64,000 bases of DNA from the NCBI RefSeq assembly GCF_021390435.2, contig NZ_JAJVCN010000003.1, forward strand, positions 1,121,501 to 1,185,500. The letters run 5' to 3'. Both the position numbers and the translations under genes were made by a program. Below, one piece after another: positions 42,230 to 50,668 of this stretch. The notes beneath the pieces were generated by a model. The model made no database searches. It saw only the letters and a list, made by a program, of their open reading frames with translations, and was not told the DNA's origin. How positions within the stretch are numbered: the first letter of the stretch is position 1; each line of letters starts with the position of its first letter. Source of the stretch: Kibdelosporangium philippinense (GTDB lineage: Bacteria > Actinomycetota > Actinomycetes > Mycobacteriales > Pseudonocardiaceae).

Positions 42230-42826
42230 TCAGCGCAGAACAGGGCCGCCTGGCGCCACGAGGACCGGGGCGACATAGACGGGGGCCTTGGGCGCCCGTG
42301 CGACGGGAGCAGCGGCGTCACCACTGCTGCCGGGCGCACCGCCAGCCGGAGCAACGAGCGCGAGGGCGCCAAGGACCAGACCGGATACGACCACACCGGC
42401 GCCTTGCGCCGTGCGACGACCGCGGCCGATCACGTTCGGGCCTTGGCCGAGGCGAGGCTGGGAACCCAACGCGGCGTTGGTGCCGAGCGGTCTGCTCGTG
42501 CCGACGCGATCCGGCCGTTGGATGGCCACAAGCTGGCCGTCGTTGGTCATCGCGAGGTTGTCGGGTATGCCGGGCAGATCGGTGTTCTGAGGGATCGCCC
42601 GCAGATTGGCCAGCAGTGACGCCGGCATCGACGGGGAATCCGCAGCACGAACGGCTGCGCGCGCCTGCCGCTGAGCCGCGACCTCCGCGGCACAGCATGA
42701 GCAGTTCACCATGTGCGCGGTCGCGCGGTCACGCGCGCCCGGGGACAGCTCGCCGTCCACGAACGCCACGACTGCGTCCGGCATCAGGTGCTGCTCGGGC
42801 AGATTCCACCCGCGCAGATCGGTCAT
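42230..42826 (-). CDS. rseA: Anti-sigma factor RseA, zinc-associated type
   Basis: 198 aa from ATG 42826 (GGGGAGG seven bases upstream). The ZAS motif His38-x3-Cys42-x2-Cys45 lies in HMVNCSCC. A probable membrane-type hydrophobic stretch follows at about 145-165, then an Ala/Pro-rich tail. It binds SigE and holds it inactive; oxidation or proteolysis releases it. Start overlaps the sigE stop (ATGA), enforcing near-equal synthesis. In M. tuberculosis RseA is soluble, so membrane anchoring here is uncertain. Confidence 0.88.
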   Translation of the reverse strand: MTDLRGWNLPEQHLMPDAVVAFVDGELSPGARDRATAHMVNCSCCAAEVAAQRQARAAVRAADSPSMPASLLANLRAIPQNTDLPGIPDNLAMTNDGQLVAIQRPDRVGTSRPLGTNAALGSQPRLGQGPNVIGRGRRTAQGAGVVVSGLVLGALALVAPAGGAPGSSGDAAAPVARAPKAPVYVAPVLVAPGGPVLR

Positions 42827-43464
42827 GCGGAAGCCTCCCCTGCCAATTCCCGGCGGCGCTCGAGCGCGACGCGCAGGGCCTGACGGCCACGGTGAATCCT
42901 GCTGCGAACAGTACCCAACTTGACGCCCAATGTAGCGCCGATCTCCTCGTACGACAGGCCTTCCACGTCGCAGAGGACAACGGCGGCACGGAACTCCGGC
43001 GGCAGCTCGTCGAGCGAGGCCTGCAGGTCCGGGTCCAGGTGGGCGTCCGTCCACACCTGCTCAGGCGACGGGTCGTCGCCCGCGAGCCGGTCGGTGTCGT
43101 CGGGCAGTCCCTCCATGCGCAGCCGCGAACGGCGGCGCGCCATGTCGAGGAACAGGTTCGTGGTGATTCGGTGCAGCCAGCCCTCGAAGGTCCCCGGCTT
43201 GTACGACGCCAGCGAACGGAACACCCGGATGAACGTTTCCTGAGTGAGGTCCTCGGCGTCGTGCGAGTTACCGGTGAGGCGGTATGCGAGCCGGTAGACG
43301 CGGTCAGCGTGTTCCCGCACGATCTGGTCCCAGGTCGGCGGCGTCCACGGCTGGTCGTCAAGCTCGACTGGCGTCGCCAGCGCGACGTCGGAATCGCTCA
43401 TCAGGTGGGTATCCTCCCGCGGACTCAACTGCCCACTACGTTGCTCAACGACGGACTCGTTCAC
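42823..43464 (-). CDS. sigE: ECF sigma factor SigE
   Basis: 213 aa from GTG 43464 (GGGGA five bases upstream). Region 2 is NSHDAEDLTQETFIRVFRSL and region 4 is LPPEFRAAVVLCDVEGLSYEEIGATLGVKLGTVRSRIHRGRQALR. A GTG at 43476 and an ATG at 43401 (with GGGAGG upstream) are alternative starts, reminiscent of mycobacterial SigE, which has several translation starts. Controls envelope stress. Divergent from the O-methyltransferase gene, as in Rv1220c-Rv1221. Confidence 0.9.
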   Translation of the reverse strand: MNESVVEQRSGQLSPREDTHLMSDSDVALATPVELDDQPWTPPTWDQIVREHADRVYRLAYRLTGNSHDAEDLTQETFIRVFRSLASYKPGTFEGWLHRITTNLFLDMARRRSRLRMEGLPDDTDRLAGDDPSPEQVWTDAHLDPDLQASLDELPPEFRAAVVLCDVEGLSYEEIGATLGVKLGTVRSRIHRGRQALRVALERRRELAGEASA

Positions 43465-43621
43465 GGTGTTCCCCACTTCGGCTGTGCGACTCCCCTTGTT
43501 GTCGATAGCTTCGTGTACGGCGTTATGGGGTGGGTGAGAGTGAGCTAAGACGAACCTGAGAATCCGTCCTTCGGCGCGTTTACTGAGGGTTGTCTCAGAA
43601 TCGGCGCTAATCTCGCGAGGT

Positions 43622-44275
43622 GTGACCCCCGAATGGCCGGCCGGGCTGCGTGACTACGTCGAGGACTACCTGGCCGAGGACGAGACAGTGGAGGACGCGA
43701 CAGTGAGCGCCGCACGCGCCCGTGGGCGGGCGCTCGGCTGTGTGCCGATCGGTGCCGCCGGTGGCGCGGCGCTGCGGTTCCTTGCCACAGCGCTACGAGC
43801 GAAAGCCGTGGTCGAGGTGGGTACAGGGGCTGGCGTGAGTGGCCTTTACCTGCTGCGTGGGATGGCCGCGGACGGCGTGCTGACGTCGATCGACGTTGAG
43901 CCGGAGAACCAGGCGGCTGCCCGCAACGCGTTCGCGGCCGAGGGCGTCGCGCCCGGCCGGACCAGGCTGATCATGGGCCGGGCGCTGGACGTGCTTCCTC
44001 GGCTGACCGACTCGGGCTACGACCTGATTTTCGTGGACGCGGCCAAGACTGAGTATCCGAGCTATTACGAGCAGGGTGTGCGGTTGCTGAGGCCCGGCGG
44101 CGTGATCGCCTTCGACAATGTGTTGTGGAAGGGCCGCGTGGCCAATCCTGAGGACCGCGAACCGGACACGAACGCTATGCGGGAGGTCGCCCGCCTGGTC
44201 AAGGAGGACGAGCGACTGGTGCCGGTGTTGCTGCCCATTGGGGACGGCCTGCTGGTGGCTGCGAAGACGGCCTAG
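43622..44275 (+). CDS. SAM-dependent O-methyltransferase (Rv1220c-like)
   Basis: 217 aa from GTG 43622. SAM-binding motif I VEVGTGAGVSG (64-74), a catechol-O-methyltransferase-type metal site IFVDAAKTEY and FDNVLWKG. It belongs to the cation-dependent, CCoAOMT-like O-methyltransferases; the substrate is unknown. The stop codon TAG lies in a CTAG that was the target of the IS5-type element, and the duplicated site preserves the stop. Confidence 0.87.
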   Translation: MTPEWPAGLRDYVEDYLAEDETVEDATVSAARARGRALGCVPIGAAGGAALRFLATALRAKAVVEVGTGAGVSGLYLLRGMAADGVLTSIDVEPENQAAARNAFAAEGVAPGRTRLIMGRALDVLPRLTDSGYDLIFVDAAKTEYPSYYEQGVRLLRPGGVIAFDNVLWKGRVANPEDREPDTNAMREVARLVKEDERLVPVLLPIGDGLLVAAKTA

Positions 44276-45212
44276 GGCCTGTTTCACAAGTTGATCAAGG
44301 TTTGAGATGATCTTGATTCGTGGGGCGTGGTGATCTGACCAACGAGCAGTGGGCGAAGCTGGAACCCTTGCTGCCCAGGGGCAAGAAGCCTGGCAGGCCG
44401 CCGAAGCATGCGAAGCGGAAGCTTATTGACGGGATCCGGTTTCGGGTTCGAACCGGTGTGCCGTGGCGGGATCTGCCGGAGCGTTACGGCCCGTGGGAGA
44501 CGGTGTATGGCTTGTTCCGGCGGTGGCAACGGGATGGCACGTGGAAGAGGATTCTGGTCGCGTTGCAGGCGGACGCGGACGCTGCGGGCCTGATCACCTG
44601 GGATGTCAGCGTGGACTCCACGGTGGCTCGTGCGCACCAGCACGCGGCTGGTGCGCGTCAAAAGGGGATCTCCAGAAGGAGTCTCCGGGCGGGGTCGAGG
44701 TCGAACCGGCCGATCACGGGCTGGGGCGCTCCCGAGGCGGGTTGACGACCAAGACTCACCTGGCGGTCGAGCAGGGACAAAAGCCCTTATCAATCGTGAT
44801 CACCGCTGGCCAGCGAGGTGACTCGCCCCAGTTTCAGGTGGTGCTCGACCGTATCCGGGTACCCCGGCGGGATCGCGGTCGGCCGCGCTGCCGCCCGAAT
44901 CGGGTGCTCGGCGACAAAGCCTACGGGTCCCGCGCCAACCGCGCCTACCTGCGCAGGCGCGGTATCCGCTGCACCATCCCGGACAAGGCCGACCAGGTCC
45001 GCAACCGCAAGAACAAGGGCTCACACGGAGGACGACCACCCGCATTCGACAAGGAGATCTACAAGCAACGGCACGCTGTCGAGTGCGGGATCAACCGTCT
45101 CAAACGAAACCGAGCCGTCGCCACCAGATACGACAAGCTCGCCGTTCGCTACGAAACCACGGTCACCATCGCAGCGATCAACGAGTGGCTCCCATGACTT
45201 TCGAAACAGACC
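44276..45212 (+). mobile_element. IS5-type insertion sequence, copy 1 (937 bp)
   Basis: Starts GGCCTGTTTC and ends GAAACAGACC (inverted repeats with one mismatch), flanked by CTAG on both sides (44272-44275, 45213-45216). It encodes a two-frame transposase. It is the same length as, and reads identically to, copy 2 at 58484-59420, which points to very recent transposition. It inserted exactly into a CTAG shared by the stop codons of two convergent genes. Confidence 0.92.
44320..45197 (+). CDS. IS5-family transposase, two frames joined by -1 frameshift
   Basis: The first frame (GTG 44320 to 44745, 141 aa) is the DUF4096-type N-terminal domain (LTNEQWAKLEPLLP, GVPWRDLPERYGPW). The second frame, ending 45197, has the DDE catalytic part (LGDKAYGS, HAVECGINRLKRNR). 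They overlap, and a slippery heptamer A-AAG-GGG at 44661-44667 in phase with the first frame should shift ribosomes -1, yielding ~292 aa. The first Asp is in TWDVSVDST of frame one. Confidence 0.85.
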
Positions 45213-45611
45213 CTAGTAGTGGAGGCTTCCCTTGCTCGGCGTCTCCAGGTGGTCGAACACGGTGGCGCGCCGGATCCGCTCGATCCGGGCCTGCTCGGTG
45301 GACGCCTCGGAGATGCCCCTGCGCGCCCGCACCGCCAGCCGGGCCATCACGTACGCACCGAGTTGCGCGTCCGGCCACTTGCGCCAGTAGTCGGGTTTGC
45401 GCCGGGTCACGAATAGCTCGTCGGCCTTGCCGAGTTGGCCAATGACCGAGGCCAGCTCCTGGTGGACCTCGTGACGGGCGGCGCGGTGCCGGAGGCGCTT
45501 GCGCAGCGCGATGGCCTTCCGCGAGCTCTTGTCGTTTTCGCCGTACCAGTTGCGGCGGTCCTTCGAGTACGACAGCCGCTTCTTCTCCTGCGGTGACCTG
45601 CGCCTGCCCAT
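45213..45611 (-). CDS. Unknown basic protein
   Basis: 132 aa, strongly basic, beginning MGRRRSPQEKKRLSYSKDRRNWYGEND. Mostly helical, no membrane helix and no domain I recognise. The composition suggests RNA or DNA binding. Its TAG stop lies in the CTAG target site of IS5 copy 1, and the duplication restored it. It is probably a conserved Pseudonocardiaceae protein, since it occupies the gap between the sigE region and glgC. Confidence 0.6.
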   Translation of the reverse strand: MGRRRSPQEKKRLSYSKDRRNWYGENDKSSRKAIALRKRLRHRAARHEVHQELASVIGQLGKADELFVTRRKPDYWRKWPDAQLGAYVMARLAVRARRGISEASTEQARIERIRRATVFDHLETPSKGSLHY

Positions 45612-45674
45612 GGTTTTTCCTCCCCACCTGTGACCTTTATGGAAACAGGTGGGGCAACGGGATTTCGCGCCTGC

Positions 45675-46892
45675 TCAGCTGACCTGGGCGCCCTTGCCGA
45701 GGACGATCACGCCGCCCGCGCTGACCGTGTACTTCTCGCGGTCGGCGTCGATGTCCACGCCGATCTGGGCGCCTTCGGCCACGACCACGTTCTTGTCCAG
45801 GATCGCCCGGCGCACGATCGCGCCCTTCCCAATGCGCACGCCTGGCAGCAGCACGCTGCCTTCGACAACCGCGCCGTCGTCCACAACCACGTCCGCGCTC
45901 ACGACGGACTCGCGTACCGAAGCGCCGGACACGATCGTGCCTGGGCCGACGATGGACTCCACGGCGGAACCCGAGTTGACGAACTTCGCGGGCGGTAGGG
46001 GCGGCGTGGCCGTACGGATGGGCCATGCCTGGTTGTAGAGGTTGAACACCGGGTGCACTGACACGAGGTCCATGTGCGCGTCGTAGTACGCGTCGAGCGT
46101 CCCGACGTCACGCCAGTAACCGCGGTCGCGTTCGGTCGCGCCGGGTACGACGTTGTTGTCGAAGTCGTAGACGGCCGCGTTGTTGTCGTCCACGAGCATG
46201 GGGATGATGTCGCCGCCCATGTCGTGGTCGGAGTCCGGGTTCGCCGCGTCCGCGCGGAGCGCTTCGAGGAGTACCTCTGTGCGGAACACGTAGTTGCCCA
46301 TCGAGGCGAACGTGACGTCCAGGTCTCCCGGCACGTGCGGCGGATCGGCGGGCTTTTCCAAGAAGCGCGTGATCTTGCCGGATTCGTCCGAGTCGATGCA
46401 GCCGAACGCGCTCGCTTCCGCGCGCGGCACGCGGATGCCCGCGACGGTCACGCCCAGCCCGGAGTCGACGTGTTGAGCGACCATCTGGGACGGATCCATC
46501 CGGTACACGTGGTCCGCGCCGAAGACCGCGATGTGGTCGGGACGCTCGTCGTACACCAGGTTGAGGGACTGGAAAATCGCGTCCGCGCTGCCGGTGTACC
46601 ACCTCGGGCCGAGGCGCTGCTGTGCGGGCACCGGGGTGACGTACTGCCCGAGGATATTCGACAACCGCCACGTCGTGGAGATGTGCCGGTCGAGCGAATG
46701 GGACTTGTACTGGGTAAGCACGCACAGCCGGTGGTAGCCCGCATTGACCAAGTTGGACAGTACGAAGTCGACTAACCGGTAGTTGCCTGCGAACGGTACG
46801 GCTGGTTTGGCACGGTCGGCGGTCAGGGGCCAGAGGCGTTTGCCCTCCCCGCCCGCCAGCACGATCCCGAGCACCTTCGGCTGGCCTGTCAC
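45675..46892 (-). CDS. glgC: Glucose-1-phosphate adenylyltransferase GlgC
   Basis: 405 aa from GTG 46892 (M. tuberculosis GlgC: 404). N-terminal nucleotidyltransferase with GIVLAGGEGKRLWPLTADRAKPAVPF, GSADAIFQ and FGADHVYRMD, followed by a left-handed beta-helix (IVGPGTIVSGASVRESVVS...). Makes ADP-glucose from ATP and glucose-1-phosphate. Divergent from glgM across 103 bp; the two act in sequence. Confidence 0.93.
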   Translation of the reverse strand: MTGQPKVLGIVLAGGEGKRLWPLTADRAKPAVPFAGNYRLVDFVLSNLVNAGYHRLCVLTQYKSHSLDRHISTTWRLSNILGQYVTPVPAQQRLGPRWYTGSADAIFQSLNLVYDERPDHIAVFGADHVYRMDPSQMVAQHVDSGLGVTVAGIRVPRAEASAFGCIDSDESGKITRFLEKPADPPHVPGDLDVTFASMGNYVFRTEVLLEALRADAANPDSDHDMGGDIIPMLVDDNNAAVYDFDNNVVPGATERDRGYWRDVGTLDAYYDAHMDLVSVHPVFNLYNQAWPIRTATPPLPPAKFVNSGSAVESIVGPGTIVSGASVRESVVSADVVVDDGAVVEGSVLLPGVRIGKGAIVRRAILDKNVVVAEGAQIGVDIDADREKYTVSAGGVIVLGKGAQVS

Positions 46893-46995
46893 GGTTGGGA
46901 CCCTAGTGTCCTGACCACGATCACGGCCAGATCGAAACGCGACGTTTGGCGCCACGTTCACCGGAACGAACCATTGGCAACTACGGTTACCAAGT

Positions 46996-48174
46996 GTGCG
47001 AATCGGTCTGCTGACACGCGAATACCCGCCTGAGGTGTACGGCGGGGCAGGTGTTCATGTCGGTTTCCTCGTCCCCCGGCTGCGTGAGCTGATCGAGGTG
47101 GACGTGCATGCTTTCGGTGGCCCGAGGGCAGATGCGCACTCGCACGGGCCCGCGCCTGGCCTTGAACACGCCAACGCGGCGCTGCAGACCCTGTCGGTCG
47201 ATCTGGCGATGACGGCGGCGACCGAAGGCGTGGATCTGCTGCACTCGCATACGTGGTACGCCAACATGGCCGGGCATCTTGGCAAGATCTTGCACGGTGT
47301 GCCGCATGTCGTGACTGCCCATTCCTTGGAGCCCCGCAGGCCGTGGAAGGCCGAGCAGCTCAAGGGCGGATATCGGTTGTCCTCCTGGGTCGAGCGAACC
47401 GCGTATGAGGCCGCGGACGCGATCATCGCGGTCAGCGAAGGCATGCGCACGGACGTCCTTGACTGCTATCCAGCCTTGGATCCGGCGCGCGTGCACGTGG
47501 TGCGCAACGGGATCGACACGAGTGCCTATCACCCGGTCACCGAGACAGATGCCCTTGAGCACTACGGGATCGACCCGACGCGGCCGATCGTGGCGTTCGT
47601 CGGGCGGATCACTCGGCAGAAGGGCGTCGGGCATCTGATCGCGGCCGGGCATCAGATCGACCCGGACGCTCAGCTCGTGCTGTGCGCGGGCGCGCCGGAC
47701 ACGCCGGAGATCGCTGAGGAGACCAAGCTCGCGGTGTCCGAGCTGGCGGAGAAGCGGCCGGGCGTGTTCTGGATCCAGCAGATGCTGCAGCCCGCCGAGG
47801 TTCGGCAGATCCTGAGCCACGCGACGACGTTCGTGTGCCCATCGGTCTACGAACCACTGGGCATCGTGAACCTCGAAGCTATGGCGTGCGGCACAGCTGT
47901 GGTCGCCTCCGACGTTGGCGGGATCCCCGAAGTGGTCGCCGATGGCGAGACCGGGCTATTGGTCCACTACGACGAGCACGCCATCGAGGAATTCCGCTCT
48001 GGCCTGGCGGAAAAGGTCAACGAGCTGATCGGTGATCCCGCGAAAGCAGCCGCGATGGGCGCGGCCGGGCGGGCCAGGGCGGAGCGGGAATTCTCCTGGG
48101 CGACGGTCGCTCAGCAGACTGTCGATGTCTACAGGTTGGTCGTCCCTGAAGGCGATCTCAGTGAAAAGGGGTAA
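46996..48174 (+). CDS. glgM: GT4 glycosyltransferase GlgM (maltose-1-phosphate synthase / glycogen synthase)
   Basis: 392 aa from GTG 46996. GT-B fold with an N-terminal glycine-rich donor loop (YPPEVYGGAGVHVGFL), VVTAHSLEP, VRNGIDT and the retaining GT4 signature CPSVYEPLGIVNLEAMACGTAVVASDVGGIPEVV. In mycobacteria this orthologue (Rv1212c) uses ADP-glucose and glucose-1-phosphate to make maltose-1-phosphate for GlgE. The same role is likely here next to glgC. An older name is glgA. Confidence 0.88.
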   Translation: MRIGLLTREYPPEVYGGAGVHVGFLVPRLRELIEVDVHAFGGPRADAHSHGPAPGLEHANAALQTLSVDLAMTAATEGVDLLHSHTWYANMAGHLGKILHGVPHVVTAHSLEPRRPWKAEQLKGGYRLSSWVERTAYEAADAIIAVSEGMRTDVLDCYPALDPARVHVVRNGIDTSAYHPVTETDALEHYGIDPTRPIVAFVGRITRQKGVGHLIAAGHQIDPDAQLVLCAGAPDTPEIAEETKLAVSELAEKRPGVFWIQQMLQPAEVRQILSHATTFVCPSVYEPLGIVNLEAMACGTAVVASDVGGIPEVVADGETGLLVHYDEHAIEEFRSGLAEKVNELIGDPAKAAAMGAAGRARAEREFSWATVAQQTVDVYRLVVPEGDLSEKG

Positions 48175-48184
48175 TGCTTTAGAG

Positions 48185-48670
48185 GTGAAGCGGATTTTCA
48201 CCCGGTACACGGTGGCGTCGCTGCTGGCGACGGCACTGAGTCAAGTGGTGCTGCTCGTGCTGTTCTGGGCGTGGGAAACCGACGCCATGACAGCCAGCAC
48301 CATCGCGTTCCTGGCCGGGTCCGTGCCGCACTTCCTGCTGATCCGCCGATGGGCTTGGGGAAATGTCGGCAGTGCTGGCAGGCGGGCGGAAATCGTCGCC
48401 TACATCGTGGTCACGGCTGCCGGTGGTGCGTTGTCCATCGGCATCACCACGGTGATGGACTGGCTGCTCGCGCCCTTGATCGACGACCGCGGCTGGCGGT
48501 CGTTCGGCCTGGTCGTGACCTATCTGGCCAGCGGCGCGCCGGTGTTCCTGCTCAAGTTCTTCGCGCTGGACCGGGTGTTTCGCCGGAAGGCCAGCCACAC
48601 GCACAAGGCAGCGAGCGACAGCCACAACACCGACACGGACACCAACAAGCTCCAGCCCCACGCCGCGTAG
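48185..48670 (+). CDS. GtrA-family membrane protein
   Basis: 161 aa from GTG 48185 (no in-frame ATG nearby). Four membrane helices in the GtrA pattern (FTRYTVASLLATALSQVV, FLAGSVPHFLLIRRWAW, VVTAAGGALSIGITTV, VTYLASGAPVFLLKFF). GtrA proteins help flip or transfer lipid-linked sugars. The last ~28 residues (HTHKAASDSHNTDTDTNK...) are polar and read antisense to the MFS gene, suggesting a stop-loss extension. Confidence 0.75.
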   Translation: MKRIFTRYTVASLLATALSQVVLLVLFWAWETDAMTASTIAFLAGSVPHFLLIRRWAWGNVGSAGRRAEIVAYIVVTAAGGALSIGITTVMDWLLAPLIDDRGWRSFGLVVTYLASGAPVFLLKFFALDRVFRRKASHTHKAASDSHNTDTDTNKLQPHAA

Positions 48671-49671
48671 ATGACGGTTCCGACCGTGCCGCCGATGCAG
48701 GCCCCGGCGTAGTACGCGGCCGAGTACAGCCCGGACGCTGGGCCTTTCATCGGAGCGGCCTCGTTCACCCACGAGCCCGCGGCGGCGTGCGCGGCGAAAA
48801 ATCCCGCTGTGAACAGCACGAACCCGATGGCGATCGGCACGATTTGCGTCGGGATCGTGAGCAAGGCGCCCACAGCCGTCAGGCCGAGCATTCCAAAGAG
48901 GACTTTGTGCCGGTTCGACGCACGGCCGAGCGCGGCAGAGCTCACACCGCCGACCGCGTACGCGAGGAAGACCAGCGAGGCGATCTGTGGGCTGAGCGCG
49001 AGTGGCGGCGCGGCCAGGCGGAACCCGATCGCGTTGTACATCGCGACGAACGTGCCCATGCCGAGGAACGCGACGCCGTACAGCGCCCACAGGATCGGTT
49101 GGGCGACCGCTGATCTGAGGCCCCGCGTGGTCCGTTTCACAGGTTCGATTCGCTTCGGCAGCGCCCAGATCATGAACACGGTCACGACGCTGGCGAATAT
49201 CGCGACTCCGGCGATGCCGCCGCGATACGTGCCGATCTGACCGGCGACCAACCGGCCGATCATTCCCCCGAAAGTATTGCCCGCGATGAGCATTCCGATT
49301 GCTTTCAGCCGACCTTGCTCGGCCAGATATGCCATGGCCACGGCCGGAAAACCGGCAAGTGCGAGACCTTGCACCGCACGCAAAAGGACCAAAAGCCGGA
49401 AATCGCCGACAAGCGGCAGACAAAGCCCGATCAGCGCGGCGATGACAACGGAACTGATAATCACCGGCCGCCTGCCGACGACCTCGGACAGCATCGACAG
49501 CGGAAGCACACCGACAGCGAGCGCGCCGGTGGCAACGCCGACCGTAAGTGCCGCGTGGCCAGGCGAGATGTTGAAGTCGTTGGCCAGTTGCGGCAGCACC
49601 GGCTGTGGGGCATAGAGCAGCGCGAAGCTAGCGAGCCCACCTGCTGCGATGCCGACGGTCAACCTGTCCAC
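48520..49671 (-). CDS. MFS transporter (YnfM/AraJ-like)
   Basis: 383 aa from GTG 49671, 12 hydrophobic helices, with the MFS motif A in LSEVVGRRPVIISSVV. Probably a small-molecule exporter. Divergent from the LysR gene with a shared operator-like repeat, so likely LysR-controlled. Its last ~20 residues overlap the 3' end of the convergent gtrA by 151 bp. Confidence 0.83.
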   Translation of the reverse strand: MDRLTVGIAAGGLASFALLYAPQPVLPQLANDFNISPGHAALTVGVATGALAVGVLPLSMLSEVVGRRPVIISSVVIAALIGLCLPLVGDFRLLVLLRAVQGLALAGFPAVAMAYLAEQGRLKAIGMLIAGNTFGGMIGRLVAGQIGTYRGGIAGVAIFASVVTVFMIWALPKRIEPVKRTTRGLRSAVAQPILWALYGVAFLGMGTFVAMYNAIGFRLAAPPLALSPQIASLVFLAYAVGGVSSAALGRASNRHKVLFGMLGLTAVGALLTIPTQIVPIAIGFVLFTAGFFAAHAAAGSWVNEAAPMKGPASGLYSAAYYAGACIGGTVGTVIYAAWGWSLLVSVSVLWLSLAALCVWLAFRRNTRSSAKNLSRNTGAPLAR

Positions 49672-49674
49672 ACC

Positions 49675-49710
49675 ATTGGACGTTAAGCAGTGACAACTAA
49701 TACGTCCAAT
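49675..49710. promoter_or_regulatory. Inverted repeat in the LysR/MFS divergent promoter
   Basis: Arms ATTGGACGT (49675-49683) and ACGTCCAAT (49702-49710), perfect over 9 bp with an 18-bp spacer. It lies between the MFS start (49671) and the LysR start (49751). It is likely the LysR binding site for repression or activation of the transporter. Confidence 0.55.
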
Positions 49711-49750
49711 ACGGCATCATGGACCTATCAATACACACGCGCATGAATCA

Positions 49751-50629
49751 TTGGCCGCGACGATCGCACCGCGGCTGGCCATGCTGCGCCTGCTCGCGCT
49801 CGACGGCAACGTGACCAGGGCCGCGGCGGTGTTGGGCGTGCCACAGCCAACCGTCAGCCGTTGGTTGGCCGCGCTGGCTGCGGAGGTCGGCGCCCCTGTC
49901 GTGGTGAAGGACGGTCGGGGCGTGCGGCTGACCAGAGTCGGTCAGTTGCTGGCCTCGGCGGCTTCAGCCGCGATGGGACCGCTGGAATCCGGCGCGCGGC
50001 AGGCGCTTGAGGAGATCGACCCGGAAAAGGGCCGTGTGGTGCTGGGGTTTCTACACATGCTCGGGCGGTCGCTGGTTCCGGAGTTGCTGCGGGCGTTCCG
50101 GTTCCGGCACCCGCGGGTGCGATTCGGGCTGATCCAGTCGTCGCGGGCGGAGATCATCGCCCGGATGCGGTCTGGCGAGGTGGACCTGGCGTTCTACAGC
50201 CCGCCGCCGGACGAGCCCGAGCTGGCGTGGGCACCCGTGCAGCGCCAGGAGATCAAGCTCGTGCTGCCCGACACGCACCGGTTGGCTCGGCGGTCCCGCG
50301 TTGAAGTGCGTGAGCTGGCTGACGAGGACTTCGTCGGCCTGGAACGCGGCTTCGGCATGCGTCAGATCACCGACGACATGTGCGCGGCCGCCGGATTCAC
50401 GCCACGGCTGAGCTTCGAAGGCCAGGAGACCGACACGGTTCGCGGGCTGGTCTCGTCCGGCCTTGGCGTAGCGATCCTGCCGGAGGCCGAGCTGCCGACA
50501 CCCGGCCTCGTCGAGATCTCGTTGACGCCACAGGCAAGCCGGGTGGTGGCATTGGTGTGGCCAGCCCACGACCAGCTAACCCCAGCGGTCCGGGCCTTCC
50601 GCGACTTTTCCGCAGCTCAGACCTCGTGA
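49751..50629 (+). CDS. LysR-family transcriptional regulator
   Basis: 292 aa from TTG 49751 (an ATG at 49743 is out of frame). Typical N-terminal HTH (RLLALDGNVTRAAAVLGVPQPTVSRWLAAL) and a periplasmic-binding-like effector domain (FGLIQSSRAEIIARMRSGEVDLAFYSPPPDEPELA). It likely regulates the divergent MFS gene. Its last sense codon and stop (TCG TGA) are formed by the arm of hairpin copy 4. Confidence 0.87.
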   Translation: MAATIAPRLAMLRLLALDGNVTRAAAVLGVPQPTVSRWLAALAAEVGAPVVVKDGRGVRLTRVGQLLASAASAAMGPLESGARQALEEIDPEKGRVVLGFLHMLGRSLVPELLRAFRFRHPRVRFGLIQSSRAEIIARMRSGEVDLAFYSPPPDEPELAWAPVQRQEIKLVLPDTHRLARRSRVEVRELADEDFVGLERGFGMRQITDDMCAAAGFTPRLSFEGQETDTVRGLVSSGLGVAILPEAELPTPGLVEISLTPQASRVVALVWPAHDQLTPAVRAFRDFSAAQTS

Positions 50630-50668
50630 GTGGTTAGGCGTGTTCTAACTCAACTAACCACTCACGAG
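50623..50668. repeat. Hairpin element copy 4 (inverted orientation)
   Basis: Perfect 14-bp arms CTCGTGAGTGGTTA (50623-50636) and TAACCACTCACGAG (50655-50668). The 18-nt loop GGCGTGTTCTAACTCAAC is close to the reverse complement of the other three loops, so this copy is in the opposite orientation. Both flanking genes (LysR on +, aminopeptidase on -) have their stop codons inside its arms. Confidence 0.85.

Noticed and set aside
44448..44462. tRNA-like T-loop sequence GGGTTCGAACC
   Set aside because: It lies in the transposase coding region, repeats in both IS copies, and no acceptor stem surrounds it. No tRNA was found in the window.
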